In this document: in pieces, positions 9,062-17,235 of the stretch | How the letters are laid out: each line of letters starts with the position of its first letter | How positions within the stretch are numbered: position 1 is the first letter of the stretch | NCBI RefSeq assembly: GCF_001436645.1 | Contig: NZ_AYZI01000011.1 | Coordinates: 1-46,887 of the forward strand | Length of the DNA: 46,887 nucleotides | Source: Fructilactobacillus florum DSM 22689 = JCM 16035 | GTDB taxonomy: Bacteria; Bacillota; Bacilli; Lactobacillales; Lactobacillaceae | Reading direction: 5' to 3' | The notes under the pieces: generated by a model | Seen by the model: the letters and a program-made list of their open reading frames with translations, nothing else | Told to the model about the DNA's origin: nothing | The model's database searches: none | Position numbers and translations under genes: made by a program

Positions 9062-9826
9062 ATGAAGTACAAGAAGACATTTATTTTAACTATTTTCTTA
9101 GCCATTATCGCACTTGGTTTCGGTGGTTGGTGGTATAACAATAACAAAATCGGTCACTACCAAGTCAAACAAACTCGGACAGCTACTGTTTTTATCCCTG
9201 GTCTCGGTGGAAACACGATCACCTCCGACTTTATGGCTTCTGACTGGGACAAACGAGGAGTTGCAACTCGAGCACTCCAAGTATATGTCAAAAACAACGG
9301 CGAAGTTTCCACCAAAAAACAATTCAATCGGGTGGGCAAAAATAATCCGGTCGTTCAAGTTGAATTTCAAACCAACAACAAACCTGGCTTCGAGGGCTCA
9401 TTAATGCCTAACCTAATGAAGTACCTACACAAGGAATACAATATTGATAGTGTTAATCTGATTGGGCACTCCTCTGGAGGCACGATCATCTATGACTACC
9501 TGACCCGCCATGATCATACCACGGACGTTCCGAAGACTAAACACTTCGTCTCAATGGCTAATACTTACCCATTGAGTGATCCAAAATACATTAACAATCT
9601 TCCTAAAGATCTCTCGATTCTAAATTTCTGCGGTAACATTAATCGTAGTGGTTCTGATGGTCTGATTCCCGTTAAAGACGTCAAGCCAATGCGCCAGTTA
9701 GTAGAAGGTAAAGTTAAGAGCTACCAGTTCTATGTTTACCACGGCGATCCACAGCAGGCTCAACATTCCATGCTCCACGAAAATCCTGCCGTCAATAAAA
9801 TCATTGCTGAATATATGTACGGATAA
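9062..9826 (+). CDS. DUF915 alpha/beta hydrolase, exported or membrane-anchored
   Basis: Alpha/beta hydrolase of the DUF915 family common in lactobacilli. Residues 1-25 are a signal peptide or anchor (KKTFILTIFLAIIALGFGGWW) without a lipobox. The nucleophile elbow is G135-H-S137-S-G139, the acid is probably in GSDGLIP, and the histidine in HSMLHENPAV. Length (254 residues) is normal. The physiological substrate is unknown; esterase activity on short acyl esters is typical of characterised relatives. ATG at 9062 follows AAAGGAAAG. A longer frame upstream overlaps the divergent reductase and is not coding. Confidence 0.87.
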   Translation: MKYKKTFILTIFLAIIALGFGGWWYNNNKIGHYQVKQTRTATVFIPGLGGNTITSDFMASDWDKRGVATRALQVYVKNNGEVSTKKQFNRVGKNNPVVQVEFQTNNKPGFEGSLMPNLMKYLHKEYNIDSVNLIGHSSGGTIIYDYLTRHDHTTDVPKTKHFVSMANTYPLSDPKYINNLPKDLSILNFCGNINRSGSDGLIPVKDVKPMRQLVEGKVKSYQFYVYHGDPQQAQHSMLHENPAVNKIIAEYMYG

Positions 9827-9829
9827 AAC

Positions 9830-9871
9830 AACGAACGAAAATTAGATAATATCTAATTTTCGTTCGTTTTT
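9830..9871 (+). terminator. Terminator of the DUF915 gene
   Basis: Near-perfect inverted repeat with arms ACGAACGAAAATTAGAT, followed by T5. Confidence 0.9.
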
Positions 9872-9902
9872 ATCTAAAAAAGAATTGTATTTAGCCCTAC
9901 TT

Positions 9903-9948
9903 TCCAGTAAGCTATTAATAAACCACTACTATTTGACCGCTTACTGGA
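9903..9948 (+). promoter_or_regulatory. Inverted repeat that would pair with the nucleoside hydrolase ribosome site
   Basis: Ten-base arms TCCAGTAAGC (9903-9912) and GCTTACTGGA (9939-9948) are exactly complementary across a 26-nt loop. The right arm covers the first part of the ribosome site GGAGG (9946-9950), 7 nt before the ATG. As RNA this hairpin would block translation; as DNA it could be a pair of operator half-sites. Confidence 0.55.
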
Positions 9949-9957
9949 GGATTTTTT

Positions 9958-10917
9958 ATGACCACACGTAAAATGATTTTAGATGTTGATACCGGCGTCG
10001 ATGATGCCATGGCGATTACCTATGCACTGGCAGACCCCAACGTTGAACTCATTGGAATTTTATCTTCTTTTGGTAATATTGAAGCCGACCGCGCCGCTGC
10101 TAATGCGCTCAAACTCCTCCAACTGTACCAGTGTCCCCAAGTTCCAGTTTTTATTGGTCGAGCAAATCCCCTCGATCATCAATACCAACGAATCGCAGTT
10201 AATGCACAAATTCATGGTGAAAATGGAATTGGCGATGTCAATTTACCTGCAGCAACTGCTCAGATAGCTAAACAAAACGGCGTTGATTTTTTGATTGACG
10301 CTGCTCAAAAATATGGAGAACAACTGTGCGTCGTCACTACCGGACCAATGACTAACTTAGCAGCAGCCTTTGCAAAGGATCCCGTTGCCATTCGAAAAAT
10401 CGGTAACATCACCGTCATGGGTGGGGCCTTAACCGTTCCTGGCAACGTTACTCCAGTGGCTGAAGCAAATGTCGAACAAGATCCCGTAGCTGCCAATCAA
10501 CTTTTTACGAGTGATCTCAAGATTACAATGGTTGGGTTAGATGTTACGTTGCGAACTCTCCTAACTAAACAAGAGACTAGCCAATGGCGGACATGTAATC
10601 CAACAGCCGGGGCTAAGTTGGCCGATATCGTTGATTTTTATATCGATGTATATGACGAAATTTATCCAGAATTAGGCGGTTGTTCACTACACGATCCCTT
10701 AGCAGTTGGGGTCGCCATTGACCCCAGTTTTGTTACCACTATTCCGCTGAATCTCTTGGTAACTACTGAACACGACGCTTACTATGCCCGGACTATCGGT
10801 GATAAGGCCCGTCTGAATGAACCAACCAATCTAAACGTAGCTGTTGGAGTTGATCGGGAACGTTATTTGAATGTTTTCATGAAATTATTTCTCGATTTTT
10901 TGGAAAAGTTAAATTAA
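9958..10917 (+). CDS. Nucleoside hydrolase (inosine-uridine preferring family)
   Basis: Ca2+-dependent hydrolase that splits ribonucleosides into base and ribose for purine/pyrimidine salvage. The aspartate cluster that binds calcium and ribose is at the N-terminus (LDVDTGVDDAMA). The second family motif is TTGPMTNLAAAF near residue 125, with VMGGA following. The late conserved aspartate is in SLHDPLAVG. Length (319 residues) is normal and there is no signal peptide, so it is cytoplasmic. ATG at 9958 follows GGAGG. No transporter or ribokinase gene is next to it. Its leader can form a hairpin that covers the ribosome site. Confidence 0.92.
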   Translation: MTTRKMILDVDTGVDDAMAITYALADPNVELIGILSSFGNIEADRAAANALKLLQLYQCPQVPVFIGRANPLDHQYQRIAVNAQIHGENGIGDVNLPAATAQIAKQNGVDFLIDAAQKYGEQLCVVTTGPMTNLAAAFAKDPVAIRKIGNITVMGGALTVPGNVTPVAEANVEQDPVAANQLFTSDLKITMVGLDVTLRTLLTKQETSQWRTCNPTAGAKLADIVDFYIDVYDEIYPELGGCSLHDPLAVGVAIDPSFVTTIPLNLLVTTEHDAYYARTIGDKARLNEPTNLNVAVGVDRERYLNVFMKLFLDFLEKLN

Positions 10918-10919
10918 AT

Positions 10920-10953
10920 TAAAAAAGTCCATTCAAAATGAATGGACTTTTTT
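10920..10953 (+). terminator. Terminator of the nucleoside hydrolase gene
   Basis: Stem AAAAAAGTCCATTC with its complement around a 4-nt loop, ending in a T run right after the stop codon. Confidence 0.9.
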
Positions 10954-10980
10954 TAAGTTTTCCGGTTCATAACCAAACTA

Positions 10981-11029
10981 CAATAAAAAGCCGGATGGGA
11001 AAATTATTTTCCATCCGGTTTTTTATTGT
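10981..11029 (-). terminator. Terminator downstream of the tRNA-like gene
   Basis: Stem CAATAAAAAGCCGGATGG with its complement (one bulge region), flanked by A and T runs. On the minus strand it begins 7 nt after the tRNA-like body, so it ends that transcript. It could also back up the nucleoside hydrolase terminator. Confidence 0.85.
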
Positions 11030-11036
11030 CATACTA

Positions 11037-11109
11037 TGAGCAGTCAAGGAATTGAACCTCAATCTTACGGACAAAGGATCCGTTGCTTTAACATTTAAGC
11101 TAACTGCTC
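11037..11109 (-). tRNA. Atypical tRNA or tRNA-like RNA (apparent anticodon CUU with C33)
   Basis: The minus strand folds into a complete 73-nt cloverleaf. It has a 7-bp acceptor stem (GAGCAGT/ACTGCTC) with discriminator A, a 4-bp D stem (GCTT/AAGC), and a 5-bp anticodon stem (ACGGA/TCCGT). A 5-nt variable loop and a 5-bp T stem with loop TTCAATT complete it. The odd parts are the anticodon loop TCCTTTG, which has C instead of the near-universal U at position 33 and U at 37, and the D loop AAATGTTA, which lacks G19. CCA is not encoded. Taken literally the anticodon is CUU (Lys), but decoding is doubtful. It has its own extended -10 promoter and terminator. It may be a pseudo-tRNA, a non-decoding tRNA or a regulator. 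Confidence 0.6.
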
Positions 11110-11115
11110 AACACT

Positions 11116-11145
11116 GGTTGATCACAACCATGATATACTATAACA
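11116..11145 (-). promoter_or_regulatory. Promoter and 5' hairpin of the tRNA-like gene
   Basis: On the minus strand TG-T-TATAGT (11145-11137) is an extended -10. About 7 nt later comes a hairpin, GGTTG and CAACC around a 4-nt loop (11129-11116), which would be the first bases of the transcript, followed by 6 nt and the tRNA body. A second reading is TTAACA (11160-11155), 17 nt, TATATC. Confidence 0.5.
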
Positions 11146-11181
11146 AAATTTCTTTGTTAATGCACGCTTTTTATCTAAAGT

Positions 11182-11985
11182 TTACCTTTTCATAAACTTT
11201 TCCAAGAAAAGTGCTACCCCATCTTGATCATTCGTGGCGGTCTCTTCATCAGCTAGCTGTTTAATTTCCGGAGTCGCATTGCCCATCGCTACCCCGATCT
11301 TAGCCTGGCGTAACATCCCCGCATCATTTTCTGCATCACCAAACGCTAATAGGTTCGAAAAATCCCAACCAAAATAACTCAACAACGCTCCCAAGCCATA
11401 GACCTTATCAACTTTAGGGGGCAGAAACTCAAGAATTTTGGGCTGTGAACGCATGATATGGTAATCATGACGAAGTTCATTTGAAAGTCTGGCTACCACC
11501 GCATCTAACTGTTGGGGCTGCGTAGCTATGATGGCCTTGGCATAAGTTTGTTGTGGTAGCTGACCCCAAGCAGTTGGAACGAATTTAATCGTCGCACGAA
11601 GGGTCTGTTGGTAAATTGATTTAACTAGATCAGTAACGGGATAGACCTGTGAAAAATTCAAAACATCTAACGGGAGTTGTTGCTGTTTTGCAAACTGATA
11701 CAGGGCACTTAATTGTGGTTTGCTCATCCCATGCTGAAATAGCACCTGTTGATCTCGATTTCGCAAAACCAGTCCGCCATTAAAAGTAATCGTATAATCA
11801 GCCGCTTCATGTAAATCTAGCTGATCAACATAGTCTAAAACTGCATTCAACGGGCGTCCGGTGCATAAGACCACTTTGAGCCCCTGACGATGTAACTTTT
11901 TTAATACCTTTGTATTGAGGGAACTGATTTTTTTGTCCGAATTTAATAATGTATTATCTAAATCTAATGCAATCATCTTAATCAT
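11182..11985 (-). CDS. HAD-superfamily phosphatase, Cof-type (class IIB)
   Basis: Cytoplasmic Mg2+-dependent phosphatase acting on sugar phosphates or similar small metabolites; the true substrate is unknown. The nucleophile motif is DLDNTLL near the N-terminus, motif II is in VVLCTGRP, the lysine is in VDKVYGL and motif IV is FGDAENDAGML. The cap inserted in the middle is of the Cof type. Length (267 residues) is normal. ATG at 11985 sits 10 nt after GGAG. The stop codon lies inside an 8-bp inverted repeat (11177-11200) that has no T run. A TATAAT (12032-12037, minus) next to a palindrome at 12018-12034 is the likely promoter. Confidence 0.88.
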   Translation of the reverse strand: MIKMIALDLDNTLLNSDKKISSLNTKVLKKLHRQGLKVVLCTGRPLNAVLDYVDQLDLHEAADYTITFNGGLVLRNRDQQVLFQHGMSKPQLSALYQFAKQQQLPLDVLNFSQVYPVTDLVKSIYQQTLRATIKFVPTAWGQLPQQTYAKAIIATQPQQLDAVVARLSNELRHDYHIMRSQPKILEFLPPKVDKVYGLGALLSYFGWDFSNLLAFGDAENDAGMLRQAKIGVAMGNATPEIKQLADEETATNDQDGVALFLEKFMKR

Positions 11986-12057
11986 GGGTTAGTTTCTCCG
12001 TCCGGCAGCCTTCACAAAATTGTTTTTAACAATTATACCAAGTAATTTCACTAAAAA

Positions 12058-12084
12058 ACAAAAAAATCCTAACAAAAGTTAGGA
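12058..12084 (-). terminator. Terminator of the Spx-family gene
   Basis: Stem TCCTAAC/GTTAGGA with a 4-nt loop; on the minus strand it is followed by seven T residues. Confidence 0.85.
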
Positions 12085-12095
12085 CTTGACGGAAA

Positions 12096-12494
12096 TTAGG
12101 CACGAAGCTTTGATTCCATCTTTTTTAATTCTGCTTGTCGAATACTACGTGGTAAGAAGCGACGAATCTCTTCTTCGTTATATCCAACTTCCAGCCGTTT
12201 ATCATCAAAAATAATTGGACGCTTGATTAAATCAGGATATTTAACTAGCAAATCAACCAGCTGGCTGAGAGAAAGCTCATCTAAATCCAAATGAAGTTTC
12301 TTGAAAATGTTTGATCGGGTTGAAATAATATCTTCACTCCCATTTTCAGTTAAACGTAAAATTTGTTTAACTTCTTCGGCATTTAAGGGCTTTGAATTAA
12401 TGTTGCGTTCCTTGAACGGAATGTCATGGTCTTTCAGCCAGGTACGAGCTTTTCGACTTGATGCACTACTTGGAGCAACGTACAAGTTTAACAT
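12096..12494 (-). CDS. Spx/ArsC-family regulator lacking the redox cysteines
   Basis: Spx proteins bind the C-terminal domain of the RNA polymerase alpha subunit and reprogram transcription under thiol stress. This 132-residue protein aligns along its whole length with Spx: RKARTWL, LTENGSEDIISTRS (keeping the glycine that contacts alpha), KRPIIFD and VGYNEEEIRRFLPR. The redox switch CxxC at positions 10-13 reads S10-A-S-S13 instead, with no other cysteine nearby, so it cannot form the disulfide. It may be a constitutive or antagonistic Spx paralogue, controlled by amount rather than oxidation. ATG at 12494 follows AAAGGAGG. Monocistronic. Confidence 0.88.
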   Translation of the reverse strand: MLNLYVAPSSASSRKARTWLKDHDIPFKERNINSKPLNAEEVKQILRLTENGSEDIISTRSNIFKKLHLDLDELSLSQLVDLLVKYPDLIKRPIIFDDKRLEVGYNEEEIRRFLPRSIRQAELKKMESKLRA

Positions 12495-12621
12495 ATTAAA
12501 ACAACCTCCTTTATATGCAATGTATCCGGTGTATCTGACAAATTTTGATTAATTGTCAGCTAATTACAGCTTACCATATTCTTACTTTTCGTCAACGAAC
12601 TTTACAAAAGCTTAACAATAA

Positions 12622-12650
12622 TTTACACAATCTAAGATTAAGCTTATAAT
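12622..12650 (+). promoter_or_regulatory. Promoter of the 5'-nucleotidase family gene
   Basis: TTTACA, 17 nt, TATAAT; the start codon is 32 nt after the -10. A nearby inverted repeat (TGACAA..TTGTCA, 12537-12559) lies between this promoter and the divergent Spx-family gene. Confidence 0.7.
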
Positions 12651-12681
12651 TTACCTATTCTACATTAAAGGAGGGCTTCAC

Positions 12682-14238
12682 TTGAAACTGACCATCTTAA
12701 CCACTAGCGATATCCACGGATATCTTGCCGCTACCAATTATGTGAAGCCCCATGCCAACCTCCCATTTGGTCTTGAGAAAGTCGCTGCGGTCATTAACAA
12801 ACAACAAGCTCAAGCCGAACACACTCTCATTCTTGATGATGGCGATTTTTTAGAGGGATCACCATTAGCCTACTATCAGGCCGAGGTTGAGCGCGCAGGA
12901 GCTCCGACGGCGATCAATGCTGCTTTCAACACCATTGATTATGATTTTGGCACCATTGGTAATCATGAATTCAATTACGGTCAAGCTTACTTGAAGGCGG
13001 CCATTGCCGGATGTGATCGGCAATTTGTCTCGGCCAATATCCTTGATCAAAATAATCAGCCGGCCTTTGGAGCTCCCTATGCCATCAAACAAATTGGTCC
13101 AATCAAAGTTGGCGTTTTAGGACTAACTACTCAATCGGTCGATGCTTGGGAAAACCAGGCCTGTATTGCCGGATTGCACTTTATTTCCGCCCAAGCAGCC
13201 GCCCAAAAATACGTCCCCCTAATGAAAAAAGCAGCTGATGTCGTCGTCGTTTTATATCATGGTGGTTTTGAACGAGACCTCAGTGATGGCAAACCAAATG
13301 ATGTCATTGATGGCGAAAATGAAAGTTATCAACTACTTGCTGACGTTCCCGGGATCGATGTGCTTGTTACAGGACACCAGCACCGAGCCTTAGCCGGAAA
13401 ATTATTTGGGGTGCCCTACGTCCAGCCGGGTCATCGTGGTAATTACGTTGGTCGAATTCAATTGACTCTCGAAGCAGATGCCCAAAACCATTATCAAATT
13501 ACTGCTAGCAATCAAAAATTATTAAAAACTGGTGAACAAAAACCGGCTATAAAAACTAGCACAGCTTTTCGACAAACTGAAAAAGCAATGGAAGCTTGGT
13601 TAGCTCGTCCTTTAGCGCACATCGAAGGGTCCTTAACCTATGATGATCCCTTTCAAGTGCGCTTAAGAGGTGGTGCTTTCATTAATTTTATCCAAAAAAT
13701 CCAGATGGAAACTATGGGGTGTGATTTATCCGCTACAGCACTCTTTTCTAATGAGGCACGTGGCTTTGAAAATCCAATTACGATGCGCAACATCATCACA
13801 AACTATGTCTATCCCAATACCCTCGCCCTCCTCGAGATTACCGGCGCTGATTTAAAAGCCGCTCTCGAAAAAACCGCGGAGTATTTTACCATCAAAAATG
13901 ATCAGATTATCGTTGATCCTAGGTACCATCATCCTAAAATTCGCGACTACAACTATGATATGTATGCCGGCGTGGATTACCAGCTCAAAATTTCCAATCC
14001 GATTGGGAGCCGGGTTCTAAACCCCACCTACCATGGAAAACCAGTTACCAATAAAATGAAATTAAAAATTGCTTTAAATGCTTACCGAGCTGTGGGAGGC
14101 GGCCATTACCCGATGTATGACGAATCTAAAATCATCCGCTATAACACCGTTACCATGAGCAATCTGATTGCTAGTTATCTTCAAGAACATCCAAACATTG
14201 TCGCCAATCACCACCGTAACTTTAAAGTCATTATCTAA
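12682..14238 (+). CDS. Bifunctional metallophosphoesterase / 5'-nucleotidase family protein
   Basis: Two-domain enzyme of the UshA/YunD type that dephosphorylates nucleotides or cyclic nucleotides. The N-terminal metallophosphoesterase domain shows TTSDIHGYL, LDDGDFLEGSP, IGNHEFNYG and GHQHRALAG, which hold the two metal ions. The C-terminal 5'-nucleotidase domain runs from about residue 330 to 505, with NYVYPNTLALLEITG. No signal peptide or wall anchor is seen, so it is probably cytoplasmic, unlike UshA. Start is TTG at 12682, 7 nt after AAAGGAGGG. The 518 residues match the family. Confidence 0.88.
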   Translation: MKLTILTTSDIHGYLAATNYVKPHANLPFGLEKVAAVINKQQAQAEHTLILDDGDFLEGSPLAYYQAEVERAGAPTAINAAFNTIDYDFGTIGNHEFNYGQAYLKAAIAGCDRQFVSANILDQNNQPAFGAPYAIKQIGPIKVGVLGLTTQSVDAWENQACIAGLHFISAQAAAQKYVPLMKKAADVVVVLYHGGFERDLSDGKPNDVIDGENESYQLLADVPGIDVLVTGHQHRALAGKLFGVPYVQPGHRGNYVGRIQLTLEADAQNHYQITASNQKLLKTGEQKPAIKTSTAFRQTEKAMEAWLARPLAHIEGSLTYDDPFQVRLRGGAFINFIQKIQMETMGCDLSATALFSNEARGFENPITMRNIITNYVYPNTLALLEITGADLKAALEKTAEYFTIKNDQIIVDPRYHHPKIRDYNYDMYAGVDYQLKISNPIGSRVLNPTYHGKPVTNKMKLKIALNAYRAVGGGHYPMYDESKIIRYNTVTMSNLIASYLQEHPNIVANHHRNFKVII

Positions 14239-14280
14239 AAAATAAGCTCCGACACATAATTTGCGTCGGAGCTTATTTTC
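14237..14280. terminator. Bidirectional terminator between the nucleotidase gene and rny
   Basis: Stem AAAATAAGCTCCGAC with its complement, A run on one side and T run on the other, between convergent genes. Confidence 0.88.
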
Positions 14281-14285
14281 ATGTC

Positions 14286-15875
14286 TCAACTAGCATGCTT
14301 TTTCTTGGTCGTAGGTTTCCCTCCCACGTACTGTACCGCACTTAGTTGTCGAATTGTCGTAATCTTAATCTTACCAGGATAGGTTAGTTCGGCTTCAATC
14401 TGAGCGGCAACTTCATCCGTAATGGATTGACTTTGGTGGTCATCAACCTCATTGGGATTCACGATAATTCTAATTTCGCGACCAGCCTGAATAGCATAGC
14501 TATCCTTGACGCCTTGATGCTGGCGTGCAATTCTTTCTAGCCCCTTGAGGCGGTTGATGTACTCTTCCACCGATTCACTGCGGGCCCCTGGCCGTGATCC
14601 AGACAACGAATCAGCCACCCGCACTAAGATGGAAATCGAGTCATCACCATCCACGTCTCCATGCGAAGCGGCAATCGCCTGAACCACTTCGGTCGGTTCT
14701 CGATAAGCTTCAGCAATCTTAACTCCTAATTCTACGTGTGTTCCGTTCACTTCTCGATCGACGGCTTTCCCGATATCATGCAGCAAGCCGGCACGCTTTG
14801 CTAGCTGTGGCTGTATCCCAAGTTCAGCAGCTATCAGGCCACAAAGTTCGGCAACTTCGACGGAATGTTGAAGGACATTTTGACCATAGCTGGTTCGATA
14901 CTGCATTCTACCCAGCAATTTCAAAAGGTCCGGATGAACCCAGCCCAGCTGTAATTTTTTCCAAGTGGTTTCCCCAGTTTGTCGGAGTTGCTCGATCAAT
15001 CGGCGTTGTGCCAACTTAACTGTATTCTCGATCATCCCCTGGTTCAGCTGCCGTGCCGTCATCAGTTCATTAATAACTGTCCGTGCCACCTCCCGACGAA
15101 GTGGGTCATTAGTACTAATAATCAATGACTCCGGGAGCTCAGGGTTAAAAATCAAATCAACTCCGATCAGGGTTTCTAATAATCGTAAGCGTTGTTCATT
15201 TTTACCCGTAATTTTAGCGCGCATTTTAGGATCAGAAATCAAGATATTTCGTTCGATATGCGTTTTGGGAGCATCGCTGGGAGCACTTTGAATCGCTGAA
15301 GTCATCAAATTACGTGCATCGCGAGGTGCATTTAAAACCATAAAATCATGGTTTTCCCGAACCGTCGTCTCAAAATCCTGAGCCAGCTTTGTCTCAGTCT
15401 CCTGTAAGACGACCTGTTTAGCTTGATTAGCCGTCAGCGCACTCTTTTGACCCAAGATCTCGCCTCGGCGACGTTGTAAATCTTGTTCTGTTTGTTTCGC
15501 CATCGTCAAGCGAGCACGCTGCTGCTCTAAAGCTTCCCGATGCTCATCTAAAACCTGCTGCTGCTTATCTAACCGTTGTGAAAAACTCAGCAAACTCTTT
15601 TCCAGTAACGAAACCCGTTCCAGTCGGGCTTGATTTTCCGCGGCCTGTTCAGCAATTTCTTGTTCTTCATCAGCTTGATATTCTAAGACGTCCGCTTGGT
15701 TTTCTGCCAGCAAGTGTTGGGTTTTCTGGGTCAATTCCACACGCTTTTTTTCGCTAAACTTTTTGGCCTGACTGGCAGCCTGTGACAAGCGCCGATTTAA
15801 TTGTTGATTAGCCTGTCCGTACCCCACTAGAAAGCCAAACAGCAGGGTAACAACCACTATAACCAAAAGTGACAT
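14286..15875 (-). CDS. rny: Ribonuclease Y
   Basis: Membrane-anchored endoribonuclease that starts decay of many mRNAs in Gram-positive bacteria. The 529 residues show the family order: one N-terminal membrane helix (LLVIVVVTLLFGFLVGYG), a long charged coiled coil to about residue 200, a KH RNA-binding domain, then an HD domain with LLHDIGKAVD and the later histidines in THVELG and ASHGDVDGDD. Length is normal. ATG at 15875 follows GGGAGG. Monocistronic here. Confidence 0.95.
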   Translation of the reverse strand: MSLLVIVVVTLLFGFLVGYGQANQQLNRRLSQAASQAKKFSEKKRVELTQKTQHLLAENQADVLEYQADEEQEIAEQAAENQARLERVSLLEKSLLSFSQRLDKQQQVLDEHREALEQQRARLTMAKQTEQDLQRRRGEILGQKSALTANQAKQVVLQETETKLAQDFETTVRENHDFMVLNAPRDARNLMTSAIQSAPSDAPKTHIERNILISDPKMRAKITGKNEQRLRLLETLIGVDLIFNPELPESLIISTNDPLRREVARTVINELMTARQLNQGMIENTVKLAQRRLIEQLRQTGETTWKKLQLGWVHPDLLKLLGRMQYRTSYGQNVLQHSVEVAELCGLIAAELGIQPQLAKRAGLLHDIGKAVDREVNGTHVELGVKIAEAYREPTEVVQAIAASHGDVDGDDSISILVRVADSLSGSRPGARSESVEEYINRLKGLERIARQHQGVKDSYAIQAGREIRIIVNPNEVDDHQSQSITDEVAAQIEAELTYPGKIKITTIRQLSAVQYVGGKPTTKKKHAS

Positions 15876-16007
15876 GGTTATTCCTCCCTTCGGCTTAAGT
15901 TGGTTTTAATTACTTAATTTTACCACGAAACCCGTTCTTTTAAAATGCACCGCCCCCCTGTCTTTTATCTTGCCATGACGTATAATAATAGTAAGGAGGA
16001 TTTTGGT

Positions 16008-16421
16008 ATGTTTCCAGAAAGATTAAAAGCCTTGCGAACTGGTCGTCACATTACCTTGGCTGAGCTAGCGCAAGAACTAAACAAGATGTTTCCTAGCGAT
16101 CAACATCATGAAAATACTGCTTCTCAAATTGGAAATTGGGAACGTGGGATTCGAAATCCATCCTACCTAGAAGTTCGGAAATTAGCGACTTACTTCGGCG
16201 TTTCAATGGACTATCTCAGTGGTCGGGTTGACAATCAAACGACCGATCTTTCCAAACTTTTCATTTCCGGTGTAGCGCTGTCTTTCAATGAACAGCCACT
16301 GGCTGCAAATGATCGCTATGAAATCTACCAGTTAATCGATGGTTATCTTCATGGAAAACAAAATCGAAAGAAGACCGAGTTTGAGCACCAAGAAGAACTT
16401 GATTTGGGCTATGAATCATGA
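16008..16421 (+). CDS. XRE-family helix-turn-helix regulator
   Basis: Probable DNA-binding regulator of 137 residues. The N-terminal 65 or so residues form a lambda-repressor-like helix-turn-helix (ERLKALRTGRHITLAELAQEL, then NWERGIRNPSYLEVRKLATYF and MDYLSGR). The rest is a short tail that is rich in charged residues and has no known domain. ATG at 16008 follows AAGGAGG at 15993-15999; the longer frame from 15945 has no ribosome site. Its last 4 bases overlap the methyltransferase start (ATGA), so it is the first gene of a three-gene operon and may regulate it. Confidence 0.85.
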   Translation: MFPERLKALRTGRHITLAELAQELNKMFPSDQHHENTASQIGNWERGIRNPSYLEVRKLATYFGVSMDYLSGRVDNQTTDLSKLFISGVALSFNEQPLAANDRYEIYQLIDGYLHGKQNRKKTEFEHQEELDLGYES

Positions 16422-17227
16422 AAAAGCTAGCTGGACCAAAGCATCCCTACATTCAACAACTACAGTCCTTTCAAACTGAATTTAGTGGGATTCCCATCAT
16501 TCAAGATCTTATCAAGCAAATCTTACAAGCCGATCATGCCATTACCAACAATCAACTGCCCCAGCCACTCCCTCAACTATTGCTGCCAGCTGACATTCAA
16601 GATCAACTCTATCACTTTGTAAATCAACGTTACCCCCTAGGTGACCGCCGTGGCGACCAGCTTTGGGATCACTTGATCAATGACCTACCACGACTAGATC
16701 AACAAATTCGCTCATTTCGGGACTATTTAGAAGAACACTACGGGATGTGGGCCTATTTGACCGCCCCGTTCATCAGTCGTCTAGCTGACTTTCTCGCTCC
16801 ACATCCTGTCCTAGAAATTATGGCTGGAAATGGGTATTTAAGTCGGGGGTTACGAAAAGCTGGGGCACAGGTCATTGCCACTGATAGTCTTGCCTGGAAA
16901 ACAGAAAACCAAACTGGTCGAAACTTGGTCACTGAGGTGCTCAAAAAAGATGCCTTACAAGCCTATGCTTGTTACCACCACCAGGTGGATTATGTCTTAA
17001 TGTGCTGGTCACCGGATAATGATCCCGTTGATTGGGAACTACTACAGGCTATGCGGGCTGATCAGCACGCCCCTCAACTGTTAGTGATTGGCGAACGTGA
17101 TGGTGCCACTAATTCCCACGTTTTTTGGGAACAAGCGCACTTTCATAACTCTCCAGAACTAGCTACTTTAAATCAGAGTTTCAACCACTTTGACTTACTC
17201 AATGATCAAATTTATCTCATTAGTTAG
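16418..17227 (+). CDS. Putative SAM-dependent methyltransferase
   Basis: The centre of this 269-residue protein has a Rossmann methyltransferase core: VLEIMAGNGYLSRGLRKAG (residues 131-149, motif I), then VIATDSLAW, and the motif IV-like VDYVLMCWSPDND. About 130 residues of helical N-terminal sequence precede it and resemble nothing I know. The substrate is unknown. It overlaps the XRE gene by 4 bases and the acetyltransferase follows after 8 nt, so the three are made together. The pairing of a methyltransferase with a GNAT enzyme hints at modification of a shared small molecule or protein, but that is only inference. Confidence 0.7.
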   Translation: MKKLAGPKHPYIQQLQSFQTEFSGIPIIQDLIKQILQADHAITNNQLPQPLPQLLLPADIQDQLYHFVNQRYPLGDRRGDQLWDHLINDLPRLDQQIRSFRDYLEEHYGMWAYLTAPFISRLADFLAPHPVLEIMAGNGYLSRGLRKAGAQVIATDSLAWKTENQTGRNLVTEVLKKDALQAYACYHHQVDYVLMCWSPDNDPVDWELLQAMRADQHAPQLLVIGERDGATNSHVFWEQAHFHNSPELATLNQSFNHFDLLNDQIYLIS

Positions 17228-17235
17228 GAGCTTTC

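Noticed and set aside
9114-9404. Overlapping frames on both strands at 9.1-9.4 kb
   Set aside because: They are shadows of the DUF915 gene, which has a signal peptide, a ribosome site and the GHSSGG motif.
11177-11200. Terminator of the HAD phosphatase gene
   Set aside because: The 8-bp inverted repeat spans the stop codon but is followed by AGATAAAAAG rather than a T run.
16753-16944. Minus-strand 63-residue frame inside the methyltransferase
   Set aside because: Antisense shadow without a ribosome site.
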